Positions 12,790-25,062 of a stretch of 64,000 nt of DNA are shown here, piece after piece. The DNA lies in assembly GCA_950295325.1 (NCBI GenBank), contig OX485804.1:10666001-10730000 (forward strand). Reading direction: 5' to 3'. Each line of letters begins with the position of its first letter. The stretch's first letter is position 1. The position numbers and the translations under genes were made by a program. The DNA is from Polytrichum commune (taxonomy: Eukaryota; Streptophyta; Polytrichopsida; Polytrichales; Polytrichaceae). The notes beneath the pieces were generated by a model, which made no database searches, was not told the origin of the DNA, and saw only the letters and a list, made by a program, of their open reading frames with translations.

Positions 12790-13030
12790 TCGGGAAGAAC
12801 CGGTGGTTAGTTACACATAAACCGGTTGAGTTTACACATAAACCGGTTGAGTTTGAGAAATAACCGGTTGGAGTTGGAGAGTTCAGGAGAATTACTGATC
12901 ATTGTAGAGGAATCTGTAGAATATACCTCAAGTGAATCAAACAAAACCAGAGGATGTCATGATGTAACCGATTGGATTTAGAATCACTAAGATCTTGACC
13001 GACTATGCCCATAACCTTCCCAGACACTAA
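12790..13030 (-). repeat. CCGGTT dispersed repeat with short internal tandem
   Basis: Three or four copies of an ATAAACCGGTTGAGTTTAC-like unit of about 20 bp are followed by a block matching, on the opposite strand, 23450-23520, 26165-26290 and 6830-6900 (GATTCCTCTAGAATGATC region). A MITE-interrupted copy is at 49760-50660. The class is unknown. Confidence 0.6.
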
Positions 13031-13877
13031 TCGGACACAAGTTCAATGGCCAATCACAAATTCTAGGGGAGCAAGGGACGACTTCATGATCCATGATGTA
13101 AAAAAAACTAAACGGCCCCTCAATGACACGCGCCCTAAACACCACAATTAAAGTGGATGCTCGGGTTTAAATTAAGCGACTGACGTGGGTGGGGAAGCGA
13201 GTCTCCACCACAAAAGCTAGCAAGGTTCTTTACGAACATTCGCTACATTTAGTGGTAGGCACTCGCCCTAGTAGTACGTACTAGTGGAAAAATAGAAAAG
13301 AATATAATCTTGTTAAATAAACAAGGCCATGAATAAAGCACTCTAGTACTGGAGCCCCAGCTGGCCCCTTCCGGCACTCACAGCCTCACACAAAGGAAGT
13401 GTAGGGTTATAAAAACGAGAGTTAAAAAGGAAGAAAAAAGTAAAAGAAAAAGGGGTAATAAAGAAAAGTATACTAGTCGAAAGTTTAGGGCTCTAAATAT
13501 ACTTTAAACTTACACCTCCCAGGCTTTCGGTACAAGCCAATAGCATGCCCTCAGTCCCATTTTATTAACATTATTTTCCACCCTTGGGCTCAGTCCTCCA
13601 CTCAAAGTTATGGGTCCTTCCTCCCGCATGCACCTCATTAGGGTAGCTTAATTCGGGGGTGCTAATTAAGCTAGCACTTCATTACGCGTTGACCCATCTT
13701 CCCTTTAAACCACCCATTCATGTACTAAAGTTATCAATGTTATACTTTAACACTATAAATTGTATGGTGTTTTGTTGATACCGTTCCTCACCCCCCCCAA
13801 ACCCAATATTGGCATGTTCCTTGATTAGGTTCTCTACTTCATTTCACGGGTCATTGGTGAAGGGCGAGAGGGAACTA
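13031..13877. other. Gene-free stretch
   Basis: No gene or terminus was recognised. A short A-rich patch (13425-13470) and a run of C at about 13791-13798 are the only notable composition. Confidence 0.4.
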
Positions 13878-14430
13878 CCACTAAAGTATTTTAGTTTGTG
13901 TCACCGTTTCTATTCGTCTTGCTTGATATTAATTGGAAATCTTATGTGTGGTGCCACGTAACCTTACTCACCAACATTGGCCCTCTAATATGACAGTGGG
14001 ATGTTGGGAGTTTGTCCTGAATCCGAGTCTCTTTGCGTAGTTTTTGGAGCGTTCCACTGTTACATTATGAGGGCCTGTGGAACGAGAGTTGTACGATAAG
14101 TGGTGTTATGCACCGGCAGTAAATGTAAACCTAGGATTGTTTGTCATTCTTTGTAAAGTATTTGCACGTTTGTTGATTTACAAGGTTGTAAGTATTCTCA
14201 TTTACTAAGTGACCTATCGTCCAAATTTCAATCATCCATGACAACCTTTCATTACATAAATTTTGGGATGCATAATATATCAAAATTTGTTTCAATAATT
14301 GGCATGAATTTCATCCAATTTATAGGCATCCATAACAATACTTGTAAATGTATTCATTGGAAGTGTCATGAGAATAATTATCACTTGTGACATAGAAATT
14401 ACCACATGACACTAAATACAATATTTAGTG
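13878..14430. mobile_element. TA-site MITE (TTAGTGTCAC family), about 550 bp
   Basis: It is flanked by TA on both sides (13876-13877 and 14431-14432). The right end is CACTAAATACAATATTTAGTG and the left end CCACTAAAGTATTTTAGTTT then GTGTCACC. The interior (TCTTGCTTGATATTAATTG, CATCCATGACAACCTTTC, TTGTTTCAATAATTGGCAT) matches 56273-56659 and 17016-17364. It is longer than its siblings, apparently because of extra sequence at about 13990-14150. Confidence 0.65.
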
Positions 14431-15509
14431 TATCGCGTACAAGTGTATCTCTCATCCATCTAACACAAAAGCTTGACCTCCTAAGGTGTGTGGGTGTTTG
14501 TTTTGGTTGCCTACTAGAATGCGGAGGGCCATGATCATGAACCACTAGACTTCCATACGCCCACTCAACACTTCAAATAACAATAATGGTTGGCACATAC
14601 GAACCTTACGCCACCATATTTCATCTACATTTACCCATATTCCCACCATAGTCTGGTCACCTAAGTTTGACAAATTGACGAAATTGGGAGGGTCTATGTG
14701 GTAGTTTAAAGATAATGAGTGTCGTCATTAATATCCCTTGTATAATATGCATTTCAATCTTATTATGGAACTTGACTGATAATTGTTGTGCTTTATAGTT
14801 TTTAACCGGATGAACTTTTTGCAGCCCCATGCAATGGCTAAAGTTATATGTGGATTTGAAAGTGCATGCAATAGGGCCACATACTTTTACTCCAACCCAT
14901 GAAAACAATGGTCCTCGCAATGATGATTGTGGTGTGGCCCTAGTCTCACTGCACATATGAGCGGCCATGGAACCTGCTCCATCATTCTCATGCGATGAAA
15001 AATAGTGGGTGTGATTAAGACACGTGTTTACAATATATTGGACTCATGCTCAAATCACTTAATTATTCTAGATTCAATGGTCAACACGGTTGGGGATTCT
15101 ATATGACCATTTAATGAGCACGAGAATCTTTGCTTTGACAATGCATAAAAATACTCATACGAGCTCCAAAAATCATAAGGAGAGTTGCTACAACCTCAAT
15201 TTAATTGTTAACCATCTTGAGCTCAAGTCTCATAGTATGTTTCATATCTTACAAGAAGTGGGGTAGTTGGAAAAAGTAACAATTTAAAGACCCATCTACC
15301 TAACATTAAAATTGGTCATTCAACAATTGGCTACCCAGCTGCAATAGTGAAATGCTTGCATAGTTTGTGAAAGTGGCCATTTTAAGAACGCCTCACGGTG
15401 CACATCAAATACCAATCTTGAGCCATAGTGTTAAATTGGGAATATCAACCACCAAGAGAATAGACCCTATACATATTCCACATGCTCGCTCTACTACAAA
15501 TCACTTTAA
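14431..15509. other. Gene-free stretch
   Basis: A fragment of the GA/CT-ended family (GTACAAGTGTATCTCTCATC, TTGACCTCCTA) lies at 14448-14485. The minus-strand frame at 14657-14968 matches nothing I know. Nothing else was recognised. Confidence 0.4.
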
Positions 15510-15839
15510 GGGCTGGTTTACACTACGGTGGAGAAGTCCACCGGTCATGAAAAAAAGGGCGTTTCTCAATTGTGATTGGTCGAAAATGCAACTCTTGACC
15601 GGTGGGTGTTTACACTAGGTGAAGAAAACAATGGTGGTGAACTTTTCTCATGGATGATAAAATGACATGGCCACCTACATGGCAACACTTTTTGGAGTTG
15701 GCCTTCTCTGGAGGAGGAGTTTTTTGTCCGGCCTCTTGAGGCCGGAGAAGCCCAACTCAATAAAAAAATAAAATTCAAAAACAGATTTGGACCGTAGATT
15801 TCAGATCTGGTTTTTTTCAAAACCTAAGGTGTTGGCAAG

Positions 15840-15923
<84 letters not shown>

Positions 15924-16718
15924 GTAGTGGCTCCTTAGAGATTTTTTTTTGTGCAATTTTTTTTCGTAATGGCTGGTTACTCACAATTTCAGTTTATTGT
16001 GACACATATCCACTTGGCCGGTCAAATTTCCACACCACCTTCTCCTTGCTCCCAAACAAAAAATATGCCATAATCATAATTGAAGCATTATGGTGATACA
16101 TGATGGTTTTTTGTATCGCCATAGTTGAAACGATAAAATACTTCAAAACCATAAAGATCATAAGAGAGCACAAAATCTCTCTTCTTCGATTATCCATGAT
16201 TGAAGATCAAAGATTAGAAGAGAGAAATTGATGAGGATGATTAAGAGGAGAGCATGTCTTAAATAATACCAAAGAGTAGTGCTTTGTCCAATGTGTATGG
16301 GCTTTCCCCTCTTCATTCTTAAACACCCAAGGAGACATTTATTTCCTACATGGGCCAAACTTGACAATTGGCAATTTGGCAATTTTCATTATCTTTTGAA
16401 TAAAATTGAACATTATATTAAACAATTCTTATGAACACAATTCTTGTTGAAATCTTTTGATACAATGTGAATGTAGAGAATTATTGTTTTTTATCACAAA
16501 AAATCTTCACCATTAGGTGAACTTCTCTTCACCGGTGGACTTCTCCGCTAAACTTCTCCTCTAGGTGTTTAGACTTCAACCGGTCAAGACTCCTTAAGAA
16601 ATATTTTATTGGCTTTAATTCTTCTCCTGCACATCCACCATTTGCCTCATATAACCATGTCTTGGCCAAGCATTCTTGACCGACCGGATGCCTTCTCCAC
16701 CGTAGTGTAAACCGGCCC
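15510..16718. mobile_element. PIF/Harbinger-like non-autonomous element, 1.2 kb, with exact TAA duplication
   Basis: The left end GGGCTGGTTTACACTACGG (then TGGAGAAG) is mirrored at the right by CTTCTCCACCGTAGTGTAAA then CCGGCCC. TAA lies directly outside both ends (15507-15509 and 16719-16721). Subterminal blocks with CACCGGT and GACCGGTGG are also inverted. No transposase reading frame remains. An 80-bp CT microsatellite (15841-15920) sits inside. Confidence 0.8.
15841..15920. repeat. (CT)n microsatellite, about 80 bp
   Basis: An uninterrupted run of roughly 40 CT units, the longest simple repeat in the window. It lies within the 1.2-kb PIF-like element. Confidence 0.98.
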
Positions 16719-16721
16719 TAA

Positions 16722-17015
16722 GTTGTGGGACCATTAAGCTTAGGGTGAATTTCCATGTAGACCACTTGCCCACCAGATTCTAGAACATAGTGGGATGGAG
16801 GTGTTTGTATGTAGTTAAGCACAAGCCGTCATCCAACCACATTATGGCGGTCCGCTAGAATGTGGAGGGCCGTGGATACGGGCGGCCAAATTTCCATGTG
16901 CCCACTAAGGAATTTTTAACCAACAAGTTCCGGACACTGAAGGCTTGAAGATCTGGTTTTAGAAGGAGGAGGAGGTTAGTAGGTGGGCCTGGATTTGAGA
17001 AGTTGCGAGTAGCTA
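16722..17015. other. Gene-free spacer between two elements
   Basis: Short sequence between the PIF-like element and the next TA-site MITE. No gene or RNA was seen. Confidence 0.4.
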
Positions 17016-17364
17016 CACGAAATATGATATTTCGTGTCACCTATGTTAATTGTCTTGCTCAATACTAATTGTAAATTGCGGTATAGTGTCACCAACAATA
17101 AACGTTAAGTCAACATTATTTGTCATTCCTTATAAATTATTTGGGAGATTATAGATTCATAGTGTTGCAATTATTGTCACTAACCAAGTGATTTTTCATC
17201 CAAATTTCAGTCATCCATGACAACATTTCATGACAAGTTGCTAAGGAGGTAGGGTTTGGACAAGGGATGAACTCTTTCATCATTCATGACAAAATTTGCT
17301 CACTTATTCGTAAGAAATGTCATCCAAAACGTTACCATAGTGACATTAAATATCATATTTAGTG
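17016..17364. mobile_element. TA-site MITE (TTAGTGTCAC family), about 350 bp
   Basis: TA precedes the left end (CACGAAATATGATATTTCGTG, itself a palindrome). The right end CATTAAATATCATATTTAGTG is followed by TG, one base off TA. The interior matches 13878-14430 and 56273-56659. Confidence 0.65.
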
Positions 17365-19311
17365 TGGTTGGCACATGCAAAACCCTATTTCACTAGATTC
17401 CCTCTACATTTGGATGGGTTTGTCCTTATTCACACTAGAATATGGTAGGCAAGTGGTCTACATGGAAACTCATCCTTTATGAACTTACAACACACAAGAT
17501 TTTGTGTAGAATATCAGAGGATAAGATTCTATTTGGTCAAGATGACGTGTTATTAATAGTTGATTCCTTTATACTGGGGTGAAGATCTCATACACTTTAT
17601 ATGTTGAATATTTGAAGGGGAGAACCCAACTTTTATTTTGCGAGGATGGATCATGGGAACATGTGAATTCCTACTATTTTGTTCAAATTCAACCTTCAAC
17701 ATACAATTGGAGATGTCCGCATTGACAACACGTCCCAATAGTGTTTGGTGATGCTCTAACCATGTTTTAGGATTGCCAAGGTGAAAATTTACAAAGTAGG
17801 TATCCACGCATTATTATTATTTGCAAATTAGAGATGTTATTTCCTTTTTGAACTCACCCAACTCCCTCAAAATGCAGGAGGACAATATCAACTCTACTAT
17901 AACAAGAGAATTCGTCACCAATTATCTCATAATTTTGACTAATATAAAGTTATGGTTTCAATTTCTTCTTATTTGGAACTCTTATGTATTGCCAAAAAAC
18001 TAGTTCTTACTCGTGCAATCCCAACATGTTGCACCCCATGCATATGAATTATGATAACATCATATGAAGTCCCATGTGATTTAACCTAACCCCTTTGCCC
18101 ATGTTCTTAGAGTGATGGGATAAGGGCCTCACGCCCACTAATTACTCCCATATTGCATATGTGATTTGTTTTTATGTATTCTAGAATGAATCATGAAACC
18201 TACAACTTGAAGTGCTCATATAGAGTGAATGTGTGGAACACATAGAGGGATTGATCCACCTTCAAGACAAAGTTGCAAGATTTAATACTCATTGACATCT
18301 TTAATTTTTTAAGACAAAATTTTATTGCCAATAAAAACAAATAAGAATGCAAGGCCACCATGGATAAGAACAAATAAAAGCTTGCCAATTGTCTAGAATG
18401 CACATGTTGGAACCATACAACACCACAAAATACTCTTAGACATTAATGCTTGCCAATGGTCCACAATGTGTGGTCATGGCTTAATAAAACTCCGATACTA
18501 AGTGTTGTCTTGTGATTTCCACTAACTTCCATATGCTTGCCAATGTGATACTACTTACGATGCCTAGTCATTGAGGCGTTGTGAACGGAGGGTGTGTGGT
18601 CGTGGGCAAACCACATCCAACCCATGCGTTCACAAAGTCCCGCCCTACAATGCAAAAAACCATCCAAGCAACCCGAACAAAAGTTTGGTGGATGAAGTAT
18701 TAAAGGATGAATAATCAATGTTTGCATAATGAAGCATTTGGTTGTTCATTCCAGTTGTACAGGAGGTATTGCATAGAACCGTAGAGGTTCATGAAAGGAA
18801 CTCTAGAAGGAACTTAAGGAACACTTTGGGAACCTCTAAAATTCTACACAGTACCTCCCATACAACTAGTTATATTTAATTCCATTACATAAATCTTCAT
18901 TGAAGAGGGCTTGGGTATTGTGGTTAATGCACCCTGCACTACCATTCGGGAAGGAGGAAATAGGGGTATGAATTCTCTGGCCCTTCACACGCTCGAGATA
19001 GCAAGTTTGATGGAATATTCAGTTAGGTTTTTCATCCAAGGCTTTGCGAGAAGGTGAAGGTGGAAATCCCATCCGACCTGAAGCATTATAAACTTTGTTC
19101 AAGGGCGAGAGAAGGTGGGAGTTGGGATAGCGTAAGAGTCTTGAGATATGGTAGAATGCAATCGACGGTGGAGATTTGCTCTATCCACAACCACACGGAA
19201 GGCGTCCGCAATGCCACAATGACACGGACTTTCCTAGGCCTTGCACAACTCCACATGGAAGTTACCGAAATATGGGTCACACTAATAATTCGGTCCTAAA
19301 CCTTCCCCCGG
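17365..19311. other. Gene-free stretch
   Basis: Several frames of 60-85 codons occur (17553-17807 minus, 17821-18003 plus, 18200-18403 minus). None shows a recognisable motif, and the composition is like the surrounding intergenic DNA. Confidence 0.35.
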
Positions 19312-19462
19312 GCACATAACATTATTCATATTCATAGGAATGTTTTGTGGGACTGACAATATTATGCAAAATATTCCCCACACTCTATCTAAGTGTGGAG
19401 AATATTTTGTAAAATATTATTAGTCCCACATAACGTTGCTATGGATCTAAATAATGTTATGC
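19312..19462. repeat. Long imperfect palindrome, about 150 bp
   Basis: GCACATAACATTATT...GTGGGACTGACAATATT...ATATTCCCCACACT is mirrored across a loop of about seven bases by AGTGTGGAGAATATT...AATATTATTAGTCCCAC...AATGTTATGC. The arms are about 70 bp. It is likely a small hairpin MITE, or a gene-silencing-type hairpin if transcribed. Confidence 0.8.
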
Positions 19463-20221
19463 ACATGTAGTAGTGGCAATAGTAGTAGTACTTATATTTA
19501 CGCATCCCAATCTAACTAGATGGGTGAATGTTTACAACACCTACTAAAGGAGAGAGCGAACCATGGAGGGGAAGGTGATAAGGTTGAATTTTATTGTAAA
19601 ACATTAATATTACTATTAAAAACTAAAGTGATTCCTAAATAGGGGTTAGAGATCTCGAATTGGTCTACATTGTTTATGGTATTTAGTGTCACATACTGTT
19701 TGGAGCTACGCATTGCTATAACGGTTTATTGCTTAGAATTTTTTTCTGTATTATAATTCACATAGCTTTGATAAAATGCGGTGCATTAGAATGGCTTTAT
19801 ATTAGGACACAAGACCAAACAAACTCCAAAACAAAACAATCTTATTAGTTGAGAGTAAAATTTTGGACACAAAGAGTTTAAACTAGTTTCAAAGCACAAG
19901 AGTTTACTCCCTCTTTATTGGTCGAACAAGAAAGTATTGTATTATATGAATGTCGTATTGTCAATAATATGACATTTTGGCCTCAAATCTCACACTATGA
20001 AGGTCCTTTTTTGAAATGACCTATTTCAATGTACATTCTCGTATTGTATACATAGTCAAGATACATAAGTATGAAAGAATATTTATATTGAAGAAATGTG
20101 CTCACAATGCTCCCTCAATGTTCCCCAAGGTTCCCATTAAATGTTTCAAACTACTAATAACACATGAACCTTGAAATTCACATGGATCATGTTACTTATG
20201 CACCATGGATTACCTCTATTA
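19463..20221. other. Gene-free stretch with orphan MITE end
   Basis: An orphan left terminus of the TA-site family (CATTGTTTATGGTATTTAGT then GTCAC) is at about 19667-19735. No matching right end was found nearby. No gene was seen. Confidence 0.45.
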
Positions 20222-20359
20222 GGGTCCAACTGCACCACCTAGTTAAGAGAATTAGCTAGCTTATGAGTTAGTGAGGGTTAGCTAACTAAAATTCTAGCTA
20301 ACTAAAATCATGACCGCACCACCTAGCTAGAAGAATTAGCTAATAAAGTGAGCTAGTGA

Positions 20360-20590
20360 CATCAACTACTATAGAGGGCTCTCTCTTCCAACACGTAATT
20401 AATGATTTCTCCCTTAAATCTTGCCACGTGTCATGCTCAAATTCGCCACAACCCACTTGTATCCCATGTGGAAACTACATTCCGGCACGTGTAAAGCTGA
20501 AATAAGGAGCCCTCGATGTTAACTCGTATGCAAGGCTAACCAAATGCATAGCCGCACATCAATGTTACCACTACCAAAGGTTGACCAATT
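20360..20590 (+). repeat. GCCACGTGTCATGC dispersed repeat
   Basis: The block with GAGGGCTCTC, TTGCCACGTGTCATGCTC, CACTTGTATCCCATGTGGAA and TTCCGGCACGTGTAAA recurs inverted at 21175-21405, in direct orientation at 41740-41890, and inverted and diverged at 54105-54225. Confidence 0.65.
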
Positions 20591-21424
20591 TAGGGTCTAG
20601 TTGCACATCCAGTTAAGGCTCTAGTTTGAGTAAGTAACCACTCAAATTAGTTTTATTGCGCCCGCACTACCCAATTAAGTGAGTTAGCTAACATTTTAGG
20701 TAGCTAACCTATGTGAGAGCTAATCTATCTCATGGCCGCACCACCTAGCTAATTTTATGGTTAGTTTCTTCATAAAAATAGAAGTTAGGTAAGTTTTGAG
20801 ACCTTGCTTTTGTGAGGAAACCTTAACTCATCCATACCCCTAATGCTAAGTAACTTCCAAATGAGTAGTCCAAGTTTTTGTCTTGAATGCCCATCATTCA
20901 TTTCCCCCATCTCTTATTTGTTATGCTATGAACCGGACCACACTATTCCTTACGTCATCCTAAATTAACAAACACTTTAAATGATAAAATATTATTAATA
21001 TAACAATTCCAATGTTCAAATTATGTAACCTACTATTTTTTAGTTATAATTATATTTTTAATTAAAAAAAACACAAATGGTGCGGGCCACATAATTAGAA
21101 TGTATCATAATTAGTGCCATATTCATATATGGGCAAGTTGAGCAAAAGTTTGGTTGGTAAATCTTCATTCCTCTCTTACATTGTACAACCTTTGCTTAGT
21201 GGTAACCGGGATGTGTGGTTGTGTGACCAATTCGCTCGCATATGAGTTACAGTAGAGGGCTCCCTATTTCGACTTTACATGTGCCGGAATGAAGTTTCCA
21301 TGTGGGATACAAGTGGGTCATGGCAAATGTGAGCTAACACATGGCAAGTTTTGAGGGGGGAAATCATTATTTTGTGTTCGAATAGAGAGCCCTATTCGGT
21401 AATTGGTTTTTTTTTGGGTACAAA

Positions 21425-22385
21425 TTGAAAAAATCAATTGCAAGAGGTAACCCAAAATACAACCAACACGGGTGAGCCAGCGCAACCCGAGTGGAAATCA
21501 AGAAATAATGTTCATTTGCAATTTATCAATCCAAGTGACAACTAAGTTACTCCGAGTCATAATAAGGTTTTTGACCCCCCATGTTGAGTCAAATTTGTTA
21601 AGGACGTCTTGGTAGGCCACATTTGGGGCATGTTGCATATCCTTGAAAGTTTGTTTCCACTCAATCTTACCATAATCCTGCAAAGCGTCTCAAATGATTT
21701 GATGTGTTTTCTCAACGGCCATAACAAATTGGTGAAAAACATATCACTTCATTGGCAAGAGATAATCAACAGAAGACCACTTCTCAAAAAGAACCAAATG
21801 CGACTAAACCGTTTAAGTGTATTGCACCTAGGTTGATAAAAAAGGCATTGCATCATAGAAAATGACTTCCACGGGCCGATATTCTTATTATTGGCAAAGA
21901 GTTGCCAAATGATGTTGGCAGTGTATTGCCACATGTGTTGAGTTAGTGGACAGTTGTAAAACTTGTATTTAACAATTTCCACCAACTGGGGACCACAATG
22001 AGAGTAACTCTTGTCAATCTCCATTGAGATTTTACCACACCATTCATAAACCACAACCGCCTTATGGATGACCGACTAGAGCAAAGCCGCCACTTTTTGT
22101 GCCTTAGCTTTATGCTAGATGATATTCCACTTGGGGGAGGTGGAGGGAGGGATTTTATTCTGCCATTTGTGTGGAACTAACTTCTTGAGGGTTGTCTACT
22201 TAGTAATCCACTTCCTCCCCTCTTTGGCTGAGTAAGCACAAAAAGGGGTAACCTTTGGCCATCACCAACGAGCAGGGTCAAAGAAGAGTTGATCATATTT
22301 CCCATAGAACAAGTTGAATTTAGTTTTGTTGCTCCCTCTTGTGAGGCTATCCACCGTAACGTGTGTCATCCAACCCTCGAACAAC
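21425..22385 (-). pseudogene. LINE fragment: zf-RVT-like C-terminal region
   Basis: Reading on the minus strand and allowing frameshifts, one finds a DPARWWWPKVTPFCAYSAKE block, a KWNIIWHKAKAQKVAALLW block, a CPLTQHMWQYTANIIWQLF block, IWFFLRSGLLLII and WGVKNLIMTRSNLVVTW, then a stop and a short 3' tail of TTGCAATTGATTTTTTCAA type. This order fits the zinc-binding region after the reverse transcriptase in plant LINEs. Closely similar blocks occur in the same order at 51498-52586 and 33510-34066. Frameshifts and stops show it is dead. It is 5'-truncated and I could not identify a target-site duplication. Confidence 0.75.
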
Positions 22386-23070
22386 TTCATTGTTAGCTAA
22401 TTCTCTTAGCTAGGTGGTGCAGCTAGACTCTCAAGAGAGGGGTTAAAGTTCACCAATTTAAGAGAGGACTTAAGGTTGACCAACCAAAGTTTTGCTCAAC
22501 TTGCCCAAATTTTGAATATGACACTAATTATGATACATTTTAATCATTTGGTCCAAACCATTTGTGTTTCATTATGATTAAAATGTATTAAAACAATTTA
22601 ATGATTATTATTTAATAATAGGATCATCTAATTTTATACTTTGAAATTTGATATTAAAATAATATATATTTCTATAAAAGCATATGTTAATTTAGGACAA
22701 TGTAAGAAAGAGTGTGGTCTAGCTCGTAGTGGAACGGAGAAGATACGGGGGAAATGAAAAGTTGGCATTCAAGACAAAAACTTGGGGTACTCATTTGTAA
22801 AAGTTAATTAGCATTAGGGGTATGGATGAGTTAAGATTTCTTCACAAAAGCAAGATCCCAAAAATTATCTAACTTTTATTTTTATAACCTTTTGTTATTT
22901 TAACCATAATTTTAGCTAGGTGGCGGTCATGAGATAGATTAGCTCTCACATAGGTCAGCTACCTCATATGTTAGCTAACTCTCTTAACTGGGCAATGTGG
23001 ACACAATATAACTAATTTGAGTGGTTACTTACTCTAACCAAAGCCTTAACCGAGATGTGTGGTTGAACCC

Positions 23071-23935
23071 TTACATGACAAAGCGGGCCTAAAAAATTGA
23101 TCACATTACGGACATCGTAATCGTAGTATGGAGGTAAATTAACACTAAAAAGTTTGGTTGACATGAAATGCATTGTATAGTCGAAGTGTCATAATATAAG
23201 GAGGGTAGATTGTACTTCATGTCCACCAAATAATTTGCCATTTCAAGGAGGCTCAAAGCTTGGAACACACAAGTATACTAAAGCATCAAGACACTTGACT
23301 CTTTCTTTTTTACACTAAAAATTAAAAGAATTTGTTTTGGATTTTGTTTTGTTTCTGGTGGTCAAGCCATGTAGCAGGTTCAGTGTTTGGGGAGATTTTT
23401 CCAAGTCCAACAACTGGTTACATGTTGTGATATTTCGGGTTTTTCTTGACTAATTTGAGGTATATTCCATAGATTCCTCTAAAATGGTCAGTAAAGTTTT
23501 CGAAGTCTTGAACTTCAACTTGTAATTTGTCAAAACTCATGTCCTGATCACACCAAACTTTCCGTCCGGTTCCAGCCGTGAAATCGCTCGGGATTATGTT
23601 CAGAAGTAGATGTTGAACCACCACTTTTCTCAATGTTACAAATGGACATGTTGACAGATGGTGCCATAAGTGGTTGGTGTGATCAACCCCTCCACTAGTT
23701 CATATGTAACTAGCGGTCAATTCTCCCCGTTGATTGAGGAAGTTATGTATTATTTGAAGAGAAAAAAAAAGATGATCACGAATAGAGTCCATAACAAAAT
23801 AAGATGGTCATCCATGCAACAAATTTATCAACCAAATTCCATCTCAAAGTTTGAGTGTCCTTGGCTTGCAAATGGCATCCACTTTGTGGTAGGACCGATG
23901 GCGGGCACAAACTCCACACCTTATACCATCATCGT
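23071..23935. other. Gene-free stretch with a dispersed-repeat fragment
   Basis: A fragment of the repeat containing GATTCCTCTAAAATGGTC and GTCTTGAACTTCAAC lies at about 23450-23520 on the plus strand. Nothing else was recognised. Confidence 0.45.
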
Positions 23936-24550
23936 GGGGTGCAAGCATGGTAAAGTGGACCAAAAAAGTGCTCTGGTATACTAAAACCATAATTTTTTTG
24001 GTCAAAGGCCTAAAAGTAGTAGCAAAGAGTTATTTAAATTGGATTTTTTTTTATGATGACCTCTATTGTTGTGTTAAATACTCAAATGTAGAATATCAAG
24101 TTGAGATCTTCAATACTTAGCATCAAAAGTGATGCTCAAAAACAAATGGTTGAGTCTGGTTTTGGATGTAGATTTCATGACCTTAGCTATTTTGAAGTTA
24201 GATTTTTTTTATATTCCTTGAATTCATTATCTACTTGAGGGCATCACCACAAAACTTTGTAAAAAACCATCAATTTAATGTACTTTTATCATATTTTAAA
24301 CAAATTTTAGACAGTCACTTATTCAATATCACCTACTTGCACGCCACTTGCATCATCTTCTAAAATAGGTAGACTTTTCTTGGAATTCTTTTTGTCATCA
24401 TAAATTTCTTGGCTTTGTAGATCAAGATGTTTTTAAAATGTCTATGGTTTATTTCTTCACAAAATTCAAAGTTAGTACATAAAATTGAATCACTTTCACT
24501 TAACACTAGGCAGGGATCAGGACTTGTCCACTTTACCGTGCTTGCACCCC
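23936..24550. mobile_element. Possible 615-bp element with 25-bp terminal inverted repeats
   Basis: GGGGTGCAAGCATGGTAAAG then TGGAC at 23936-23960 is mirrored by GTCCACTTTACCGTGCTTGC then ACCCC at 24526-24550, with one mismatch. No clear target duplication and no coding content was seen. It may be an unclassified DNA transposon derivative. Confidence 0.55.
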
Positions 24551-24816
24551 GTGTTTGTATCGTAGTGGACGAGGACGAGTTCTTCTTCTTCTTCTTCTTG
24601 AGTTTTTGATTTCGTTTCATGGAGTGCAAGGAATCCCGTGCCATCGTGGAACTTTAAAAGAAAGAATTCCGAAAAAGATGAGGGGTTGCCCTCGCGATTG
24701 ACGTAAAGTGGGAGAATCGGGTGGGCCTTCTTCGGGAGGGTAGGCCCGCCTTTGTATTCCGTAAACGTACGGCTTGCTTTAAAAGTCCATGAAGGGCTCA
24801 AGGGTCTTGCGGTGAG

Positions 24817-25062
24817 AATGAGAGAGAGGGAATGATCGCATACAAGCCTACGATTTTTTCATTCAATATAAAAGTCTTGAAATAGTACGATATTTGGAGG
24901 TTGCTATTTTATAGTTTATTTGATATTGTAATTTGTTTTGAAGATTTTGAATTAGTTTGGTCTAAGTTATTTGAAATGAATTAGCCACAAATTTACAGGG
25001 GGTCAAGTTTTTAGGTTGGATGGATGAGAAGTGCTCTCATATGCGATGATTTCCTCTTTTCC
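24817..25062. repeat. Diverged copy of the GA/CT-ended MITE-like family
   Basis: It begins GAGAGAGAGGGAATGATCGC then ATACAAGCCTACG and ends GGTTGGATGGATGAGAAGTG then CTCTCATATGCGATGATTTC. These are the two inverted ends of the family seen at 58290-58530. The interior has diverged strongly. Confidence 0.5.

Larger units (their letters stand above)
20222..23070. mobile_element. Interleaved Harbinger-like inverted-repeat complex
   Basis: The long outer element is 20593-23070. It starts GGGTCTAGTTGCACATCCAG and ends in the complement of GGGTTCAACCACACATCTCG, with TTA directly outside both ends (20590-20592, 23071-23073). Its arms of about 570 bp (20593-21170 and 22470-23070) are imperfect inverted repeats. 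A second related terminus at 20222 (GGGTCCAACTGCACCACC, preceded by TTA) pairs with 22431. A further inverted pair is 20360-20590 with 21175-21405. A LINE fragment occupies the middle. Confidence 0.65.

Noticed and set aside
17553-17807. 84-codon minus-strand frame
   Set aside because: It looks protein-like in composition, but no family could be recognised and no second copy occurs in the window. Not enough to call a gene.
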